Assembly (NCBI RefSeq): GCF_036178145.1
Contig: NZ_CP108067.1
Location: forward strand, 2,914,001-2,978,000
DNA: 64,000 bases
Reading direction: 5' to 3'
Source of the DNA: Streptomyces sp. NBC_00273
Lineage (GTDB): Bacteria; Actinomycetota; Actinomycetes; Streptomycetales; Streptomycetaceae
The notes under the pieces are model-generated. The model was not told the origin of the DNA and did not search any database. It saw only the letters and a list, made by a program, of their open reading frames with translations. Position 1 is the first letter of the stretch. Each line of letters opens with the position of its first letter. This document shows positions 1 to 8,012 of this stretch, piece by piece. The position numbers and the translations under genes are program-made.

Positions 1-190
1 CGATCTCCAGCGCGGTCACTGGGCGGCCGCCGCTGCCGCCGCGCAGGGTGTCGCTCCGGGCACCCCCGATCCCCCAGGACCACACCTGCCAGGTGGCCGG
101 TACCACCACGAGGACCGCGCTGAGCGCAGCGGCGGTGATCCAGGCCAGGCGGTGCCTGCGGCGGGACCCTTCGGCTGCGGACGGAGTCAC
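1..190 (-). CDS. membrane-anchored protein, N-terminal part only
   Basis: The gene starts with GTG at 188-190 and runs off the left edge, so only the first 63 residues are visible. They show a short charged start (VTPSAAEGSRRRHR), one hydrophobic segment at about residues 15-35 (LAWITAAALSAVLVVVPATW), and then a Gly/Arg/Ser-rich stretch, i.e. a signal anchor with an external domain. The GTGA overlap with the response-regulator stop at 187-189 places it third in the kinase-regulator operon. In Streptomyces this position is often held by DUF4097-type beta-repeat envelope proteins, and the visible 'VTALEI' would suit that, but this is inference. Function is not established. Confidence 0.6.
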   Translation of the reverse strand, partial: MTPSAAEGSRRRHRLAWITAAALSAVLVVVPATWQVWSWGIGGARSDTLRGGSGGRPVTALEI

Positions 191-843
191 GGCGTGCCGT
201 CCAGGAAGCGCAGGACCGCGAGGACCCGGCGGTGGTCACCGTCGGCCTGCGGCAGGTCGAGCTTGGCGAAGATGCTGTTGATGTGTTTGGCCACCGCGCT
301 CTCGCTCACGACGAGTTCGGCCGCGATGCCGGCGTTCGAGCGGCCTTCGGCCATCAGGGCCAGCACCTCGCGCTCGCGCGGGGTGAGCCGGCCCAGCGGG
401 TCCGGGCCGCCGCCGCGGCGCAGCAGGAGCTGGGCGACGACCTGCGGGTCGAGTGCGGTGCCGCCCGAGGCGACGCGGCGCAGGGCGTCGATGAACTCCT
501 CGACGTCGGCGACCCGTTGCTTGAGCAGGTAGCCGATGCCGGCGCCGGTCTGGGCGGCCAGCAGATCGGCGGCGTAGCGTTCCTCCACGAACTGCGAGAG
601 CAGCAGCACCGCCGTGCCGGGGCTCTCCTGGCGGATCATCAGGGCCGCCCGGACGCCCTCGTCGGTGAAGCTGGGTGGCATCCGCACGTCCACGAGGGCG
701 AGTTCGGGGCAGTGTTCTGCGACGGCGGCGAGCAGACCCTCGGCGTCGCCGGTCTCGGCGATCACCTCGAACCCGGCCATTTCGAGGACTTTGACGAGTC
801 CTATGCGCAGGAGGACGGAGTCCTCGGCGATCACAGCCCGCAC
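187..843 (-). CDS. LuxR/NarL-family two-component response regulator
   Basis: 218 residues, the usual length for a NarL-type regulator. The receiver domain (about 1-120) begins VRAVIAEDSVLLR and has the phosphoacceptor Asp52 in LVDVRMPP and the conserved Lys near 109 (YLLKQR). The C-terminal LuxR helix-turn-helix (about 152-197) reads LTPREREVLALMAEGRSN and SESAVAKHINSIFAKL. The GTG start at 841-843 lies inside the end of the kinase gene (13-base overlap), which implies translational coupling. It should be phosphorylated by the neighbouring kinase and act as a DNA-binding regulator. Target genes cannot be read from the sequence, although the adjacent membrane protein is a likely member of the regulon. 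Confidence 0.93.
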   Translation of the reverse strand: MRAVIAEDSVLLRIGLVKVLEMAGFEVIAETGDAEGLLAAVAEHCPELALVDVRMPPSFTDEGVRAALMIRQESPGTAVLLLSQFVEERYAADLLAAQTGAGIGYLLKQRVADVEEFIDALRRVASGGTALDPQVVAQLLLRRGGGPDPLGRLTPREREVLALMAEGRSNAGIAAELVVSESAVAKHINSIFAKLDLPQADGDHRRVLAVLRFLDGTP

Positions 844-2108
844 GGCAGCTCCACGGTGATGACGGTCGGACCCCCGAGGGGGCTTTCGATCTTGATGGTT
901 CCGTCGACGGACCCTACGCGTTTGTGCAGCCCCACCAGACCGGTGCCGCGGGCGGGGTCGGCGCCGCCCACCCCGTCGTCGGTGACGGTGATCCGCAGCA
1001 GGTCCCCGCCGCGGGCGGACGCGTCCGGTGCCGGACCGCGGACGACGTGCACCCGGCAGTGGTCCGCCCGGGCGTGCTTGGCGACGTTGGCCAGGGTCTC
1101 GGAGACCACGAAGTAGGCGACGGCCTCCACGGTGGCCCCGGGCCGCTGCCCGATGTCCACGCTCAGTTCGACGGGGAACGGGGCCCGGGCGGCGATCCCG
1201 GAGAGCGCGGCGTCGAGCCCGCGGTCCTCCAACACGGCCGGATGCAGGCCCCGTACCAGGCTGTTCAGCTCCTCGATGGCCTCCTTCGCCTCGCGGTGCG
1301 CCTCGTCGATGACGGCCTTGGCCTCGGCCGGGAGGTCGGGGAGGGTGGCGCGGGCGATGCCGAGGTTCATGGCCAGGGCGACCAGTCGCTGCTGGGCTCC
1401 GTCGTGCAGGTCCCGTTCGATCCGTCGGCGCTCGAGGTCGGCGGCGTCCAGCACCCCGGCCCGGCTCTCCGCGAGGTCCTCGACCCGCCGCTCCAGTTCG
1501 CGGGCCCGGTTCGGGCCGAGGAGGGCGGCCGCAGCGGCGGCGTCCAGCCGGGCGAAGAGCGCGGCGAGCCAGGGCGCGGCGAGCAGCAGCAGGACGCCGC
1601 CGCAGGTGATGGCGTCGTAGTCGTTGCTCCAGCCGGGAGTTCGGGTCTCGGTGGGCAGGATCCAGATCCAGCCGTAGATGCAGGCGGCGGCGACGCCGAA
1701 GGCCCAGGCGAGCACCACCAGCGCGCCGGCGACGGCGGCGAGCGGGCTGACCAGCAGGTGGTAGCCGTACTGCCGCCAGGTCGCCTCGGAGCGCATCTGC
1801 CGCACCAGTCCGAACGGGGTGGGCCGGCCGCCCTCCCGTTCGACCTTGGGGACCTCGAGGCCGAGCAAGGCCCGGAACCGGCTGCGTTGGAGCCGGGTGA
1901 GGAGCGGGCCGAGCAGCAGGATCAACAGGGGCGGGATCGTGCCGGGCCCGGGCGCCGTGATGGTGCACGTGAGGCCGAGGAGCACGGGCAGGGCGGCCGG
2001 GATCGCGGCCGCGGTGAAGCCCGTGTTGCGCCAGGCCCATGCCGACCACGGCGCGTGCGCCGTGATCCAGGTGTACGTACGCCTCGGCGCACCCCCGCGA
2101 ATTGCCAT
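831..2108 (-). CDS. two-component sensor histidine kinase, HisKA_3 type
   Basis: 425 residues from the ATG at 2106-2108 (MAIRGGAPRRTYTW). Several hydrophobic segments lie at about 32-70, 117-150 and 170-187, so the sensor part is membrane-embedded. The dimerisation/phosphorylation box is ERRRIERDLHDGAQQ with the phosphorylated His235. The ATP-binding domain follows, with an N-box-like region and the TDDGVGGAD and GTGLVGLHKRV glycine boxes. It overlaps its regulator by 13 bases and belongs to the NarL/DesK-type kinases common in Streptomyces. An upstream in-frame ATG near 2183 would add 25 residues without helix features, so I prefer the shorter form. The signal sensed is unknown. Confidence 0.92.
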   Translation of the reverse strand: MAIRGGAPRRTYTWITAHAPWSAWAWRNTGFTAAAIPAALPVLLGLTCTITAPGPGTIPPLLILLLGPLLTRLQRSRFRALLGLEVPKVEREGGRPTPFGLVRQMRSEATWRQYGYHLLVSPLAAVAGALVVLAWAFGVAAACIYGWIWILPTETRTPGWSNDYDAITCGGVLLLLAAPWLAALFARLDAAAAAALLGPNRARELERRVEDLAESRAGVLDAADLERRRIERDLHDGAQQRLVALAMNLGIARATLPDLPAEAKAVIDEAHREAKEAIEELNSLVRGLHPAVLEDRGLDAALSGIAARAPFPVELSVDIGQRPGATVEAVAYFVVSETLANVAKHARADHCRVHVVRGPAPDASARGGDLLRITVTDDGVGGADPARGTGLVGLHKRVGSVDGTIKIESPLGGPTVITVELPCGL

Positions 2109-2284
2109 GCCCCGTACGGTAATCGCACTGATCAGGGGCATGCCATCACGCGGGCACCCGTACGGGGGTGTACCTGGTGCCACCCCCGATCCGGATCATG
2201 GGGCTACTGATTCTGCGGGCCCGGCCGACGAGGCTGGTGGTGTGCCCGGGGAACGGACCGCCGGGCCGGAAGGAGATCCTCGTC

Positions 2285-2743
2285 ATGGCCCTCGTCACCC
2301 CGCAGGCCCGCGCCTGGCGCACCCCCCGCGCTCCGCGCGCTCCCCGCGCCGTCCGCATCCTCCGCGCCGCCCGCACGCCCCGCGCCCCCCGGACGGCCAC
2401 CGTACTCACCGGCGCCGGCCTGGTGTTACTGCCCTGGGTGGTGGTGCTGGCGAAGACGATGCCGCAGACCAGCGAGGTCTCCAACTGGTCCACGGCGTGG
2501 ATCGGCCTGGACCTGATGCTGGCCGCCGGGCTGACCGGGACCGGGGCGCTGCTGCGCAGGCAGGATCCCCGGGCGTCCCCGGTCGCGGCGGCGACGGCCG
2601 CGCTGCTGGTGATGGACGCCTGGTTCGACGTCACGACCTCGGCCGGGACCGACGGTCAGGGGATGGCGCTGCTGCTGGCGGCGGGCGCGGAGCTGCCGTT
2701 GGCGGTCGTCTGCGCGGTGGTGGCGGCGCGCCGACCGCGCTGA
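2285..2743 (+). CDS. small integral membrane protein with Arg/Pro-rich N-terminus
   Basis: 152 residues. The ATG at 2285 is preceded by an AAGGAG ribosome site at 2270-2275, which fixes the start. Residues 8-40 are a low-complexity basic tail with repeated A-P-R and A-R-T-P-R units. Four hydrophobic segments follow (about 43-60, 73-90, 98-115 and 125-147), so the tail is probably cytoplasmic. No catalytic motif is seen and I do not recognise a characterised family. It is transcribed away from the two-component operon, so it shares a divergent intergenic region with the kinase gene and could be a target of that system, which is inference only. Confidence 0.75.
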   Translation: MALVTPQARAWRTPRAPRAPRAVRILRAARTPRAPRTATVLTGAGLVLLPWVVVLAKTMPQTSEVSNWSTAWIGLDLMLAAGLTGTGALLRRQDPRASPVAAATAALLVMDAWFDVTTSAGTDGQGMALLLAAGAELPLAVVCAVVAARRPR

Positions 2744-2819
2744 TGCCGGGGCGTGACACGGCGCCGCCGGTGTCCGATTCGTTCAATACGGCCGCCCGGT
2801 GCCCGCCTAGCCTGCTGCC

Positions 2820-3221
2820 ATGACTCCTCGACTCGACCTCATCGGCATGGTGGTCTCCGACATGGCCGCCTCGCTCGCCTTCTACCGCCGCCTCGGGCTG
2901 GACGTCCCGGCCGAGGCCGACGGCCTGCCGCACGTGGAGGCCGTCCTGCCCGGGGGCCTGCGGATCGCGTGGGACACGGAGGACACCGTCCGCTCCTTCG
3001 ACCCGTCGTGGACCCCGCCCACCGGCGACGGCCGCCGGGACCTGGCCTTCCTGTGCGACTCCCCCGCCGAGGTGGACGCGCTCTACGCCGCACTGACCGC
3101 CGCCGGGCACACCGGACACCTGAAGCCCTGGGACGCCTTCTGGGGCCAGCGCTACGCCGTCGTCCTCGACCCGGACGGCTGCGGGGTCTCGCTCTTCGCC
3201 CCGTCGGCTCCGGCGGCGTAG
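2820..3221 (+). CDS. VOC-fold (glyoxalase/bleomycin resistance-like) protein
   Basis: 133 residues. It opens with the typical first beta-alpha unit of the VOC fold (LIGMVVSDMAASLAFYRRLGLDV) and ends with the second (WGQRYAVVLDPDGCGVSLF), giving two beta-alpha-beta-beta-beta modules. Such proteins act as small-molecule binding proteins or metal-dependent lyases and dioxygenases; the substrate is unknown. The metal-ligand pattern is incomplete (first strand has no His), so it may bind rather than catalyse. Its 3' end overlaps the 3' end of the convergent AraC-type gene by 70 bases. Confidence 0.85.
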   Translation: MTPRLDLIGMVVSDMAASLAFYRRLGLDVPAEADGLPHVEAVLPGGLRIAWDTEDTVRSFDPSWTPPTGDGRRDLAFLCDSPAEVDALYAALTAAGHTGHLKPWDAFWGQRYAVVLDPDGCGVSLFAPSAPAA

Positions 3222-3889
3222 GCCCGCAGGGTCGTCCCGGCCAGCGCCCGCACCTCTCGGGCGAGGTGCGCCTGGTCGGCGTACCCGGTGACGCAGGCGA
3301 CCTCGGCGTACGGCCGGCCCGCGCGGGCCAGGGCCAGGGCCCGGCGCAGCCGCAGGATGCGGCCGAGCGTCCGGGGGCCGTACCCGAAGGCGTCGAGCGA
3401 GCGCCGGTGCAGCTGCCGCGGCCCGAGGCCGACGGCGCGGGCGGTCGCGGCCACCGTCTCCCCCGCCCGGAGCCGGGCCACGACCTCGGCGGTCAGCAGG
3501 TCGGGCGCACCGGCATCGGCGGCGCGGGCGCGGGCCAGTGCTTCGAGTCCCGCGCGTACGTCCCCGTACCCCTCCACCAGCGCCGACGCCCGCCGGACCG
3601 CGCCCGCGGGCCACAGGTCGGCGAGCTCGACGCGCCGGTCCCGCAGCGCGTGCGCCGGTACGCCGATCAGCGCGGGCGCGGTGCCGGGCGCGAGCCGGAT
3701 CCCCGCGAAGGTGCCGCCGGGGACCTCCCCGGCCGGATGCGGCCCGGTGTCGGGTCCGGCCACCAGCAGCCGCCCGTCGGCCCACAGCAGGTCCATGCAG
3801 CCGTCGGGCAGCACCATCGAGCCGCCGCCCGCGGTCGCGCGCCACAGCACGGCTCCGGGAACGGCCGCGGACGGCGCTTCCTCGTACAC
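3152..3889 (-). CDS. AraC-family transcriptional regulator
   Basis: 245 residues. The N-terminal part (about 1-100) is a ligand/sensor domain of the DUF6597-like type (VLPDGCMDLLWADGRLLVAGPDTGP). The C-terminal part (about 140-240) is the double helix-turn-helix: AGETVAATARAVGLGPRQLHRRSLDAFGYGPRTLGRILRLRR, then YAEVACVTGYADQAHLAREVRALAG. Typical members activate a neighbouring catabolic or stress gene. It converges on the VOC gene with an unusual 70-base tail overlap and diverges from the methyltransferase gene, with an inverted repeat between them at 3982-4009. Confidence 0.9.
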   Translation of the reverse strand: MYEEAPSAAVPGAVLWRATAGGGSMVLPDGCMDLLWADGRLLVAGPDTGPHPAGEVPGGTFAGIRLAPGTAPALIGVPAHALRDRRVELADLWPAGAVRRASALVEGYGDVRAGLEALARARAADAGAPDLLTAEVVARLRAGETVAATARAVGLGPRQLHRRSLDAFGYGPRTLGRILRLRRALALARAGRPYAEVACVTGYADQAHLAREVRALAGTTLRAYAAGADGAKSETPQPSGSRTTA

Positions 3890-3981
3890 CGCTCCAGGTT
3901 ACGGACCGGGCGTCTCTTTCGGATCAGGCCCGGCGCGCCTCGGTGGGGCGGGAGGGCGCCGGTGGAGGATCGGTGGGGCGG

Positions 3982-4009
3982 CGGATGCGGCCGATGCGGG
4001 CCGCATCCG
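3982..4009. promoter_or_regulatory. inverted repeat in AraC/methyltransferase intergenic region
   Basis: CGGATGCGGCC at 3982-3992 is repeated as the exact reverse complement GGCCGCATCCG at 3999-4009, with six bases between. A tandem GACGCGTCC direct repeat follows at once. The site sits 57 bases upstream of the methyltransferase start, between two divergent promoters, and could be an operator. No terminator-like T tract is present. Confidence 0.4.
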
Positions 4010-4065
4010 ACGCGTCCGACGCGTCCGCCCCATCCCCGTTCCCCGCCCCGTGAAGAGGTCCGGAC

Positions 4066-4899
4066 GTGAACCTGCCCGACGACGACCCGCCGCCGCGTCC
4101 CGAGGCGGTGACCGGCGGCCGCTACGGCGAGGCGGTGTTCCGGCCGGAGCTGGCGGGCGAGGACGACCGCATCGACCTCGGCGCGCTCGCCTACGACGAC
4201 TTCACGCTGGCACGGCTGCGCGCGCTGGGTGCCGGGCCGGGCTGGCGCTGCCTGGACGTGGGCGCCGGGACGGGGACGGTCGCCCGGCTCCTGCTGGAGC
4301 GGGCCGGGGTCTCGGAGGTCCTCGCCGTCGACCGGGACACGGCCTTCCTCAGGGCGCACCCGGCGCCCGGGCTCACTCCACTGGAGGCGGACGTCACCGC
4401 CCTGGACTTCAGTCCGGGACGGTTCCAGCTGGTGCACGCCCGGTTCGTGCTGATGCACCTGCGGAACTGGCCGCGGATGATCGGCAAGCTCGCCTCCCTG
4501 GTCGCCCCGGGCGGTGTCCTGGTCCTCGGCGACGCGGTCGACCTGACCACCCCCGCCGCGCCGACGACCACGTACGGGCGGGTGATGCGGGCGATGTGGC
4601 AGGGGCTCGGGGACAGCCTGGGCACCGACGTCTCCTGGGTACCGGAGTACCCCGAGCACCTGCGGGAGGCCGGTCTGCTGTCCGTGGGGGCCGAGATCCT
4701 CGTCCCCCCGCTGCTGCCCGGCAGCCCCATCAGCCGCTTCTGGGCCGGTACGTGGGAACGCGCGCGGGAGCCGATGACGGCCACCGGGCTGGTCGACGAC
4801 GCGGCGATCGACGCGGCGATCCGCTACCTGGACTCCCCGGACTGCGCCGCGCTCTCCCCCGGCCTGCTCACCGCCTGGGGCGTGAAGGGCCCGGCGTAG
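4066..4899 (+). CDS. class I SAM-dependent methyltransferase
   Basis: 277 residues from a GTG start with a GAAGAGG ribosome site at 4052-4058. Motif I is WRCLDVGAGTGTVARLLLERAG (about residues 60-82). An acidic residue follows strand 2 (VLAVDRD), motif IV is FQLVHARFVLMHL, and the post-motif is LVAPGGVLVLGDAVD. The N-terminal segment YGEAVFRPE and the C-terminal cap are typical of the UbiE/Methyltransf_25-type small-molecule methyltransferases. The acceptor substrate cannot be told. It stands alone between the AraC-type gene and a convergent membrane protein gene. Confidence 0.88.
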   Translation: MNLPDDDPPPRPEAVTGGRYGEAVFRPELAGEDDRIDLGALAYDDFTLARLRALGAGPGWRCLDVGAGTGTVARLLLERAGVSEVLAVDRDTAFLRAHPAPGLTPLEADVTALDFSPGRFQLVHARFVLMHLRNWPRMIGKLASLVAPGGVLVLGDAVDLTTPAAPTTTYGRVMRAMWQGLGDSLGTDVSWVPEYPEHLREAGLLSVGAEILVPPLLPGSPISRFWAGTWERAREPMTATGLVDDAAIDAAIRYLDSPDCAALSPGLLTAWGVKGPA

Positions 4900-4924
4900 C
4901 GTTTCCCCACCGTCGTCCGGCCCT

Positions 4925-6040
4925 TCAGTGCTTGCGCAGCCGGGAGTGGTAGTCCTCGGGCGGCAGGAACTTCGACCACCGCTCCGGGAACTCCGACGGC
5001 ATCCCGTCGTCCTCGTCGTCCTCCGACTCGCCCTCCGCCATCGCCCGCCAGGCGGCGGCCCGCGCGATCAGCTGGGCGGCCTCCGCCTCCCGGGCCCGCT
5101 CGTTCGCCTCGCGCGCCGCCGCCGTGGCCACGGAGGGCCAGACCCGGTCGATCGCAGCGTTGACGGCGGCCCCGACCAGCACCGCGAAGGCCGAGATGCC
5201 GATCCACAGGAGCACGGCCACGGGCGCGGCCAGTGATCCGTAGATCGTCGGCCCCTCCACCGTGTTGGTGAGGTAGATCCGCAGCAGGAACGAGCCCAGC
5301 ACCCACATGGCGAGGGCCACCAGCGCCCCCGGCACGTCCTCGATCCACGGCGAGCGCACGGGCACGGACACGTGGTAGAGCGTGGTGAGGAAGGCGATGG
5401 ACAGCAAGGTCACGGTGGGCCAGTACAGGACCGCGATCACTTCGGTGCCCCAGGGCACCAGCCGGACCACCGCGTCCGGCCCCACCACCATCAGCGGCAG
5501 CACGATCGCGCCGATCAGCAGGGCGATGATGTAGAGCAGGAAGGCCAACAGCCGGGTCTTGACGATGCCGCGCTGGCCGTCGAGCCCGTACATCACGGTG
5601 ATGGTGTCGATGAAGACGTTGACGGCGCGCGATCCCGACCACAGGGCGAAGGCGAAACCGAGCGAGATCAGGTCGGGACGGCCACTGCGGGTGACGTCGT
5701 CGAGCAGGGGCCGCGCGATGTCGTTGACGCCCCGGTCGGACAGGACCGTGCCGACCGCCGCCAGGATGTTCTCCTCGATGCTTTCCACCGTACGGGTGTC
5801 CGTCCAGCCGTCCACGTAGCCGAGCAGACCCAGCAGGCCCAGGAAGAGCGGGGGCAGCGAGAGCAGCGTGAAGAACGCCGCCTCGGCCGCGAGCCCGAGG
5901 ATCCGGTACTCGATGCACGAGTTGACGGTGTCCTTCAGCAACAGCCAGCCCATCTTCCGCATCGAGACGTTGCGGTAGAGGGCGCGGGCCCGGTGGAGCC
6001 GTCCTGGGATCCGCTCGGGTGTTTCTTTTGCTGGCTGCAC
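4925..6040 (-). CDS. YihY/virulence factor BrkB family membrane protein
   Basis: 371 residues with about six transmembrane segments: AAEAAFFTLLSLPPLFLGLLGLLGY, the LISLGFAFALWSGSRAVNVF signature, AFLLYIIALLIGAIVLPLMVV, VIAVLYWPTVTLLSIAFLT, ALVALAMWVLGSFLLRIYL and a final AVLLWIGISAFAVLVGAAVNAAID. The order and the 'FALWSGSRAV' motif are diagnostic of YihY/BrkB (formerly misnamed ribonuclease BN). The C-terminal tail is cytoplasmic, with Ala/Glu-rich helix and an acidic patch (ESEDDEDDG). Family function is unclear, with transport or envelope roles proposed. It diverges from the acyl-CoA dehydrogenase gene with only 17 bases between the starts. Confidence 0.9.
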   Translation of the reverse strand: MQPAKETPERIPGRLHRARALYRNVSMRKMGWLLLKDTVNSCIEYRILGLAAEAAFFTLLSLPPLFLGLLGLLGYVDGWTDTRTVESIEENILAAVGTVLSDRGVNDIARPLLDDVTRSGRPDLISLGFAFALWSGSRAVNVFIDTITVMYGLDGQRGIVKTRLLAFLLYIIALLIGAIVLPLMVVGPDAVVRLVPWGTEVIAVLYWPTVTLLSIAFLTTLYHVSVPVRSPWIEDVPGALVALAMWVLGSFLLRIYLTNTVEGPTIYGSLAAPVAVLLWIGISAFAVLVGAAVNAAIDRVWPSVATAAAREANERAREAEAAQLIARAAAWRAMAEGESEDDEDDGMPSEFPERWSKFLPPEDYHSRLRKH

Positions 6041-6057
6041 GTCCTTACGGTATCCGC

Positions 6058-7701
6058 ATGGCAGCCACCACCCACACAGTCAGCAACCAGGCCCCGCCCC
6101 TGGTGGGGTACGACGTCTACGGCGGCGATCGGGCCCTCACCGAGGGCGTCGAGCGCCACCTCGCCTCCGCGGACCCCGAACTCCTCGGCGAGGTAAGGCA
6201 GGAGCTCACCGACCTCGGGCGGGCGGCCGGTTCCGCGCAGGCCCAGGAATGGGGTGTGCAGTCGAACGAGAATCCGCCCAAGCTGAGGACGCACGACCGG
6301 TACGGGAACCGGATCGACGAGGTCGATTTCCACCCGTCCTGGCACCGGCTGCTCGGGCACGCGGTGACGTCCGGGCTCACCGACGCCTGGGGGCGTCCGG
6401 CCGGACATCTGCGCCGGGCCGCCGGTTTCTTCATCTGGTCGCAGGCCGAGGCGGGGCACGGCTGCCCGATCTCGATGACGCACGCCGCCGTGCCGGCGCT
6501 GCGCGCCGATCCGGAGCTGGCCGCCGAATGGGAGCCGCGGCTGACCTCGCACGTGTACGAGCAGGGGCTGCGACCGGCCGCCGAGAAGAGCGGTGTCCTC
6601 TTCGGCATGGGGATGACGGAGAAGCAGGGCGGCAGCGACGTACGGGCGAACACGACGGCCGCGGTGCCGTTGGACGCGTCCGGCGAGTACCTGTTGACCG
6701 GGCACAAGTGGTTCTGTTCGGCGCCCATGTGCGACGGCTTCCTGGTGCTGGCGCAGGCCCCGGGCGGGCTGACGTGCTTCCTGGTGCCGCGGGTGCTGCC
6801 GGACGGTACGCGCAACGTCTTCGCGATCCAGCGGCTGAAGGACAAGCTGGGCAACAAGTCGAACGCGTCGAGCGAGGTGGAGTTCGACGGGACCTGGGCG
6901 CGGCGGGTCGGCGAGGAGGGCCGCGGGGTGCGGACCATCATCGAGATGGTCGCGGCGACCCGGCTGGACTGTGTCATCGGCTCGGCCTCGCTGATGCGGC
7001 AGGCCCTGACGCAGGCGGTGCACCATGCGGAGCACCGCTCTGCTTTCGGAGCACCGCTCATCGACCAGCCGCTGATGCGCAACGTGCTCGCCGATCTCGC
7101 CCTGGAGTCGGAGGCCGCCACCACCTTGACCCTGCGCCTGGCCGCCGCCAACGACGCCGCGACCGAACAGGAGAAGGCCTTCCTGCGCCTCGCCGTGCCC
7201 GCCGCCAAGTACTGGGTGACCAAGCGCTGTACGCCGATGGTGGCGGAAGCCCTGGAATGTCTGGGGGGCAACGGCTACGTAGAGGAGTCGGGACTGCCCA
7301 GACTGCTGCGCGAATCCCCGCTGAACTCCATCTGGGAGGGCTCGGGCAACGTGCAGGCGCTGGACGTACTGCGCGCCCTCCAGCGCGAGCCGCAGGCGCT
7401 GAACGCCTTCCTCCAGGAGGTCGGCCTGGCCCGGGGCGCCGACCACCGGCTGGATTCGGCCATCAAGGACCTGCTGACGGATCTCGCCGATCTGGAGGGC
7501 ATCGAGGCGCGGGCCCGCCGCGTGGTCGAGCGCATGGCGCTGGTGCTGCAGGGATCGTTGCTGGTGCGGTGGGCCCCGCCGGAGGTCGCGGACGCCTTCT
7601 GCGCCTCGCGGCTGGGCGGCGACTGGGGCGCGGCCTTCGGCACGCTGCCGCACAGCCTGGACCTGCGCGCGGTGGTGGAACGGGCGCGGATCGCAGGCTA
7701 G
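6058..7701 (+). CDS. AidB-like acyl-CoA dehydrogenase family protein
   Basis: 547 residues, longer than ordinary acyl-CoA dehydrogenases (about 380) and matching AidB/isovaleryl-CoA-dehydrogenase-like DNA alkylation response proteins. The diagnostic FGMGMTEKQGGSDVRANTT lies near residue 185, followed by YLLTGHKWFCSAPMCDGFLVLA (FAD/beta domain) and a C-terminal four-helix domain with ECLGGNGYVEESGLPRLLRE and NSIWEGSGNVQALDVLRAL. The acidic base normally used in acyl-CoA oxidation lies in this last motif as Glu. AidB homologues bind FAD and DNA and protect against alkylation; the role here is inferred. The ATG at 6058 is chosen because the family N-terminus (HTVSNQAPPLVGYD) begins just after it. 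A short hairpin follows the stop. Confidence 0.9.
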   Translation: MAATTHTVSNQAPPLVGYDVYGGDRALTEGVERHLASADPELLGEVRQELTDLGRAAGSAQAQEWGVQSNENPPKLRTHDRYGNRIDEVDFHPSWHRLLGHAVTSGLTDAWGRPAGHLRRAAGFFIWSQAEAGHGCPISMTHAAVPALRADPELAAEWEPRLTSHVYEQGLRPAAEKSGVLFGMGMTEKQGGSDVRANTTAAVPLDASGEYLLTGHKWFCSAPMCDGFLVLAQAPGGLTCFLVPRVLPDGTRNVFAIQRLKDKLGNKSNASSEVEFDGTWARRVGEEGRGVRTIIEMVAATRLDCVIGSASLMRQALTQAVHHAEHRSAFGAPLIDQPLMRNVLADLALESEAATTLTLRLAAANDAATEQEKAFLRLAVPAAKYWVTKRCTPMVAEALECLGGNGYVEESGLPRLLRESPLNSIWEGSGNVQALDVLRALQREPQALNAFLQEVGLARGADHRLDSAIKDLLTDLADLEGIEARARRVVERMALVLQGSLLVRWAPPEVADAFCASRLGGDWGAAFGTLPHSLDLRAVVERARIAG

Positions 7702-7705
7702 GAGA

Positions 7706-7722
7706 GAGCCCCCGTCGGGCTC
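7706..7722 (+). terminator. short hairpin after the acyl-CoA dehydrogenase gene
   Basis: GAGCCC (7706-7711) and GGGCTC (7717-7722) can pair around a five-base loop, five bases after the TAG stop. There is no T tract, as is common for GC-rich actinomycete terminators, so this is only a probable terminator. The following stretch up to 8012 has no gene; its only other visible structures are the perfect palindrome CGGTCGACCG at 7864-7873 and the repeat at 7891-7908. Confidence 0.35.
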
Positions 7723-7890
7723 CACGGCGGTCCCCAAACCGCTCCCAGCCGGGATCCGGGCCCATCACCGGTACAGGGGTGGCGCCGCGCCGACTCGGCA
7801 CCACCCCTGATCCGAAGCCCCGAGGAGGAGCCGGCACGCCGCTCTGCGGCGTCCGGACAGTTTCGGTCGACCGACCGGGACTTGGCGAGA

Positions 7891-7908
7891 GTTGCATACC
7901 GTTGCAAC
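7891..7908 (+). promoter_or_regulatory. GTTGCA repeat upstream of GAF regulator gene
   Basis: GTTGCATACCGTTGCAAC carries GTTGCA twice as a direct repeat ten bases apart. The outer GTTGC/GCAAC also forms an inverted repeat. It stands in a 310-base noncoding stretch, 105 bases before the GTG of the GAF-domain regulator, and is AT-richer than its surroundings. It is a candidate operator or promoter element, possibly for autoregulation. Confidence 0.35.
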
Positions 7909-8012
7909 CTTTGGAGTCGGCAGCCGTCCGTCGGGGGTGCCCGGGGGAAGCGGCACGCGCGAGCCGCCCGGGCGGCTTGCGTCGTACGTCCTGTTCGCAC
8001 GGGGAGGTTCCG

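Noticed and set aside
6249..8012. Plus-strand frame continuous with the GAF regulator over the acyl-CoA dehydrogenase gene
   Set aside because: Frame shadow of the dehydrogenase; the true regulator starts at the GTG at 8013 with a ribosome site.
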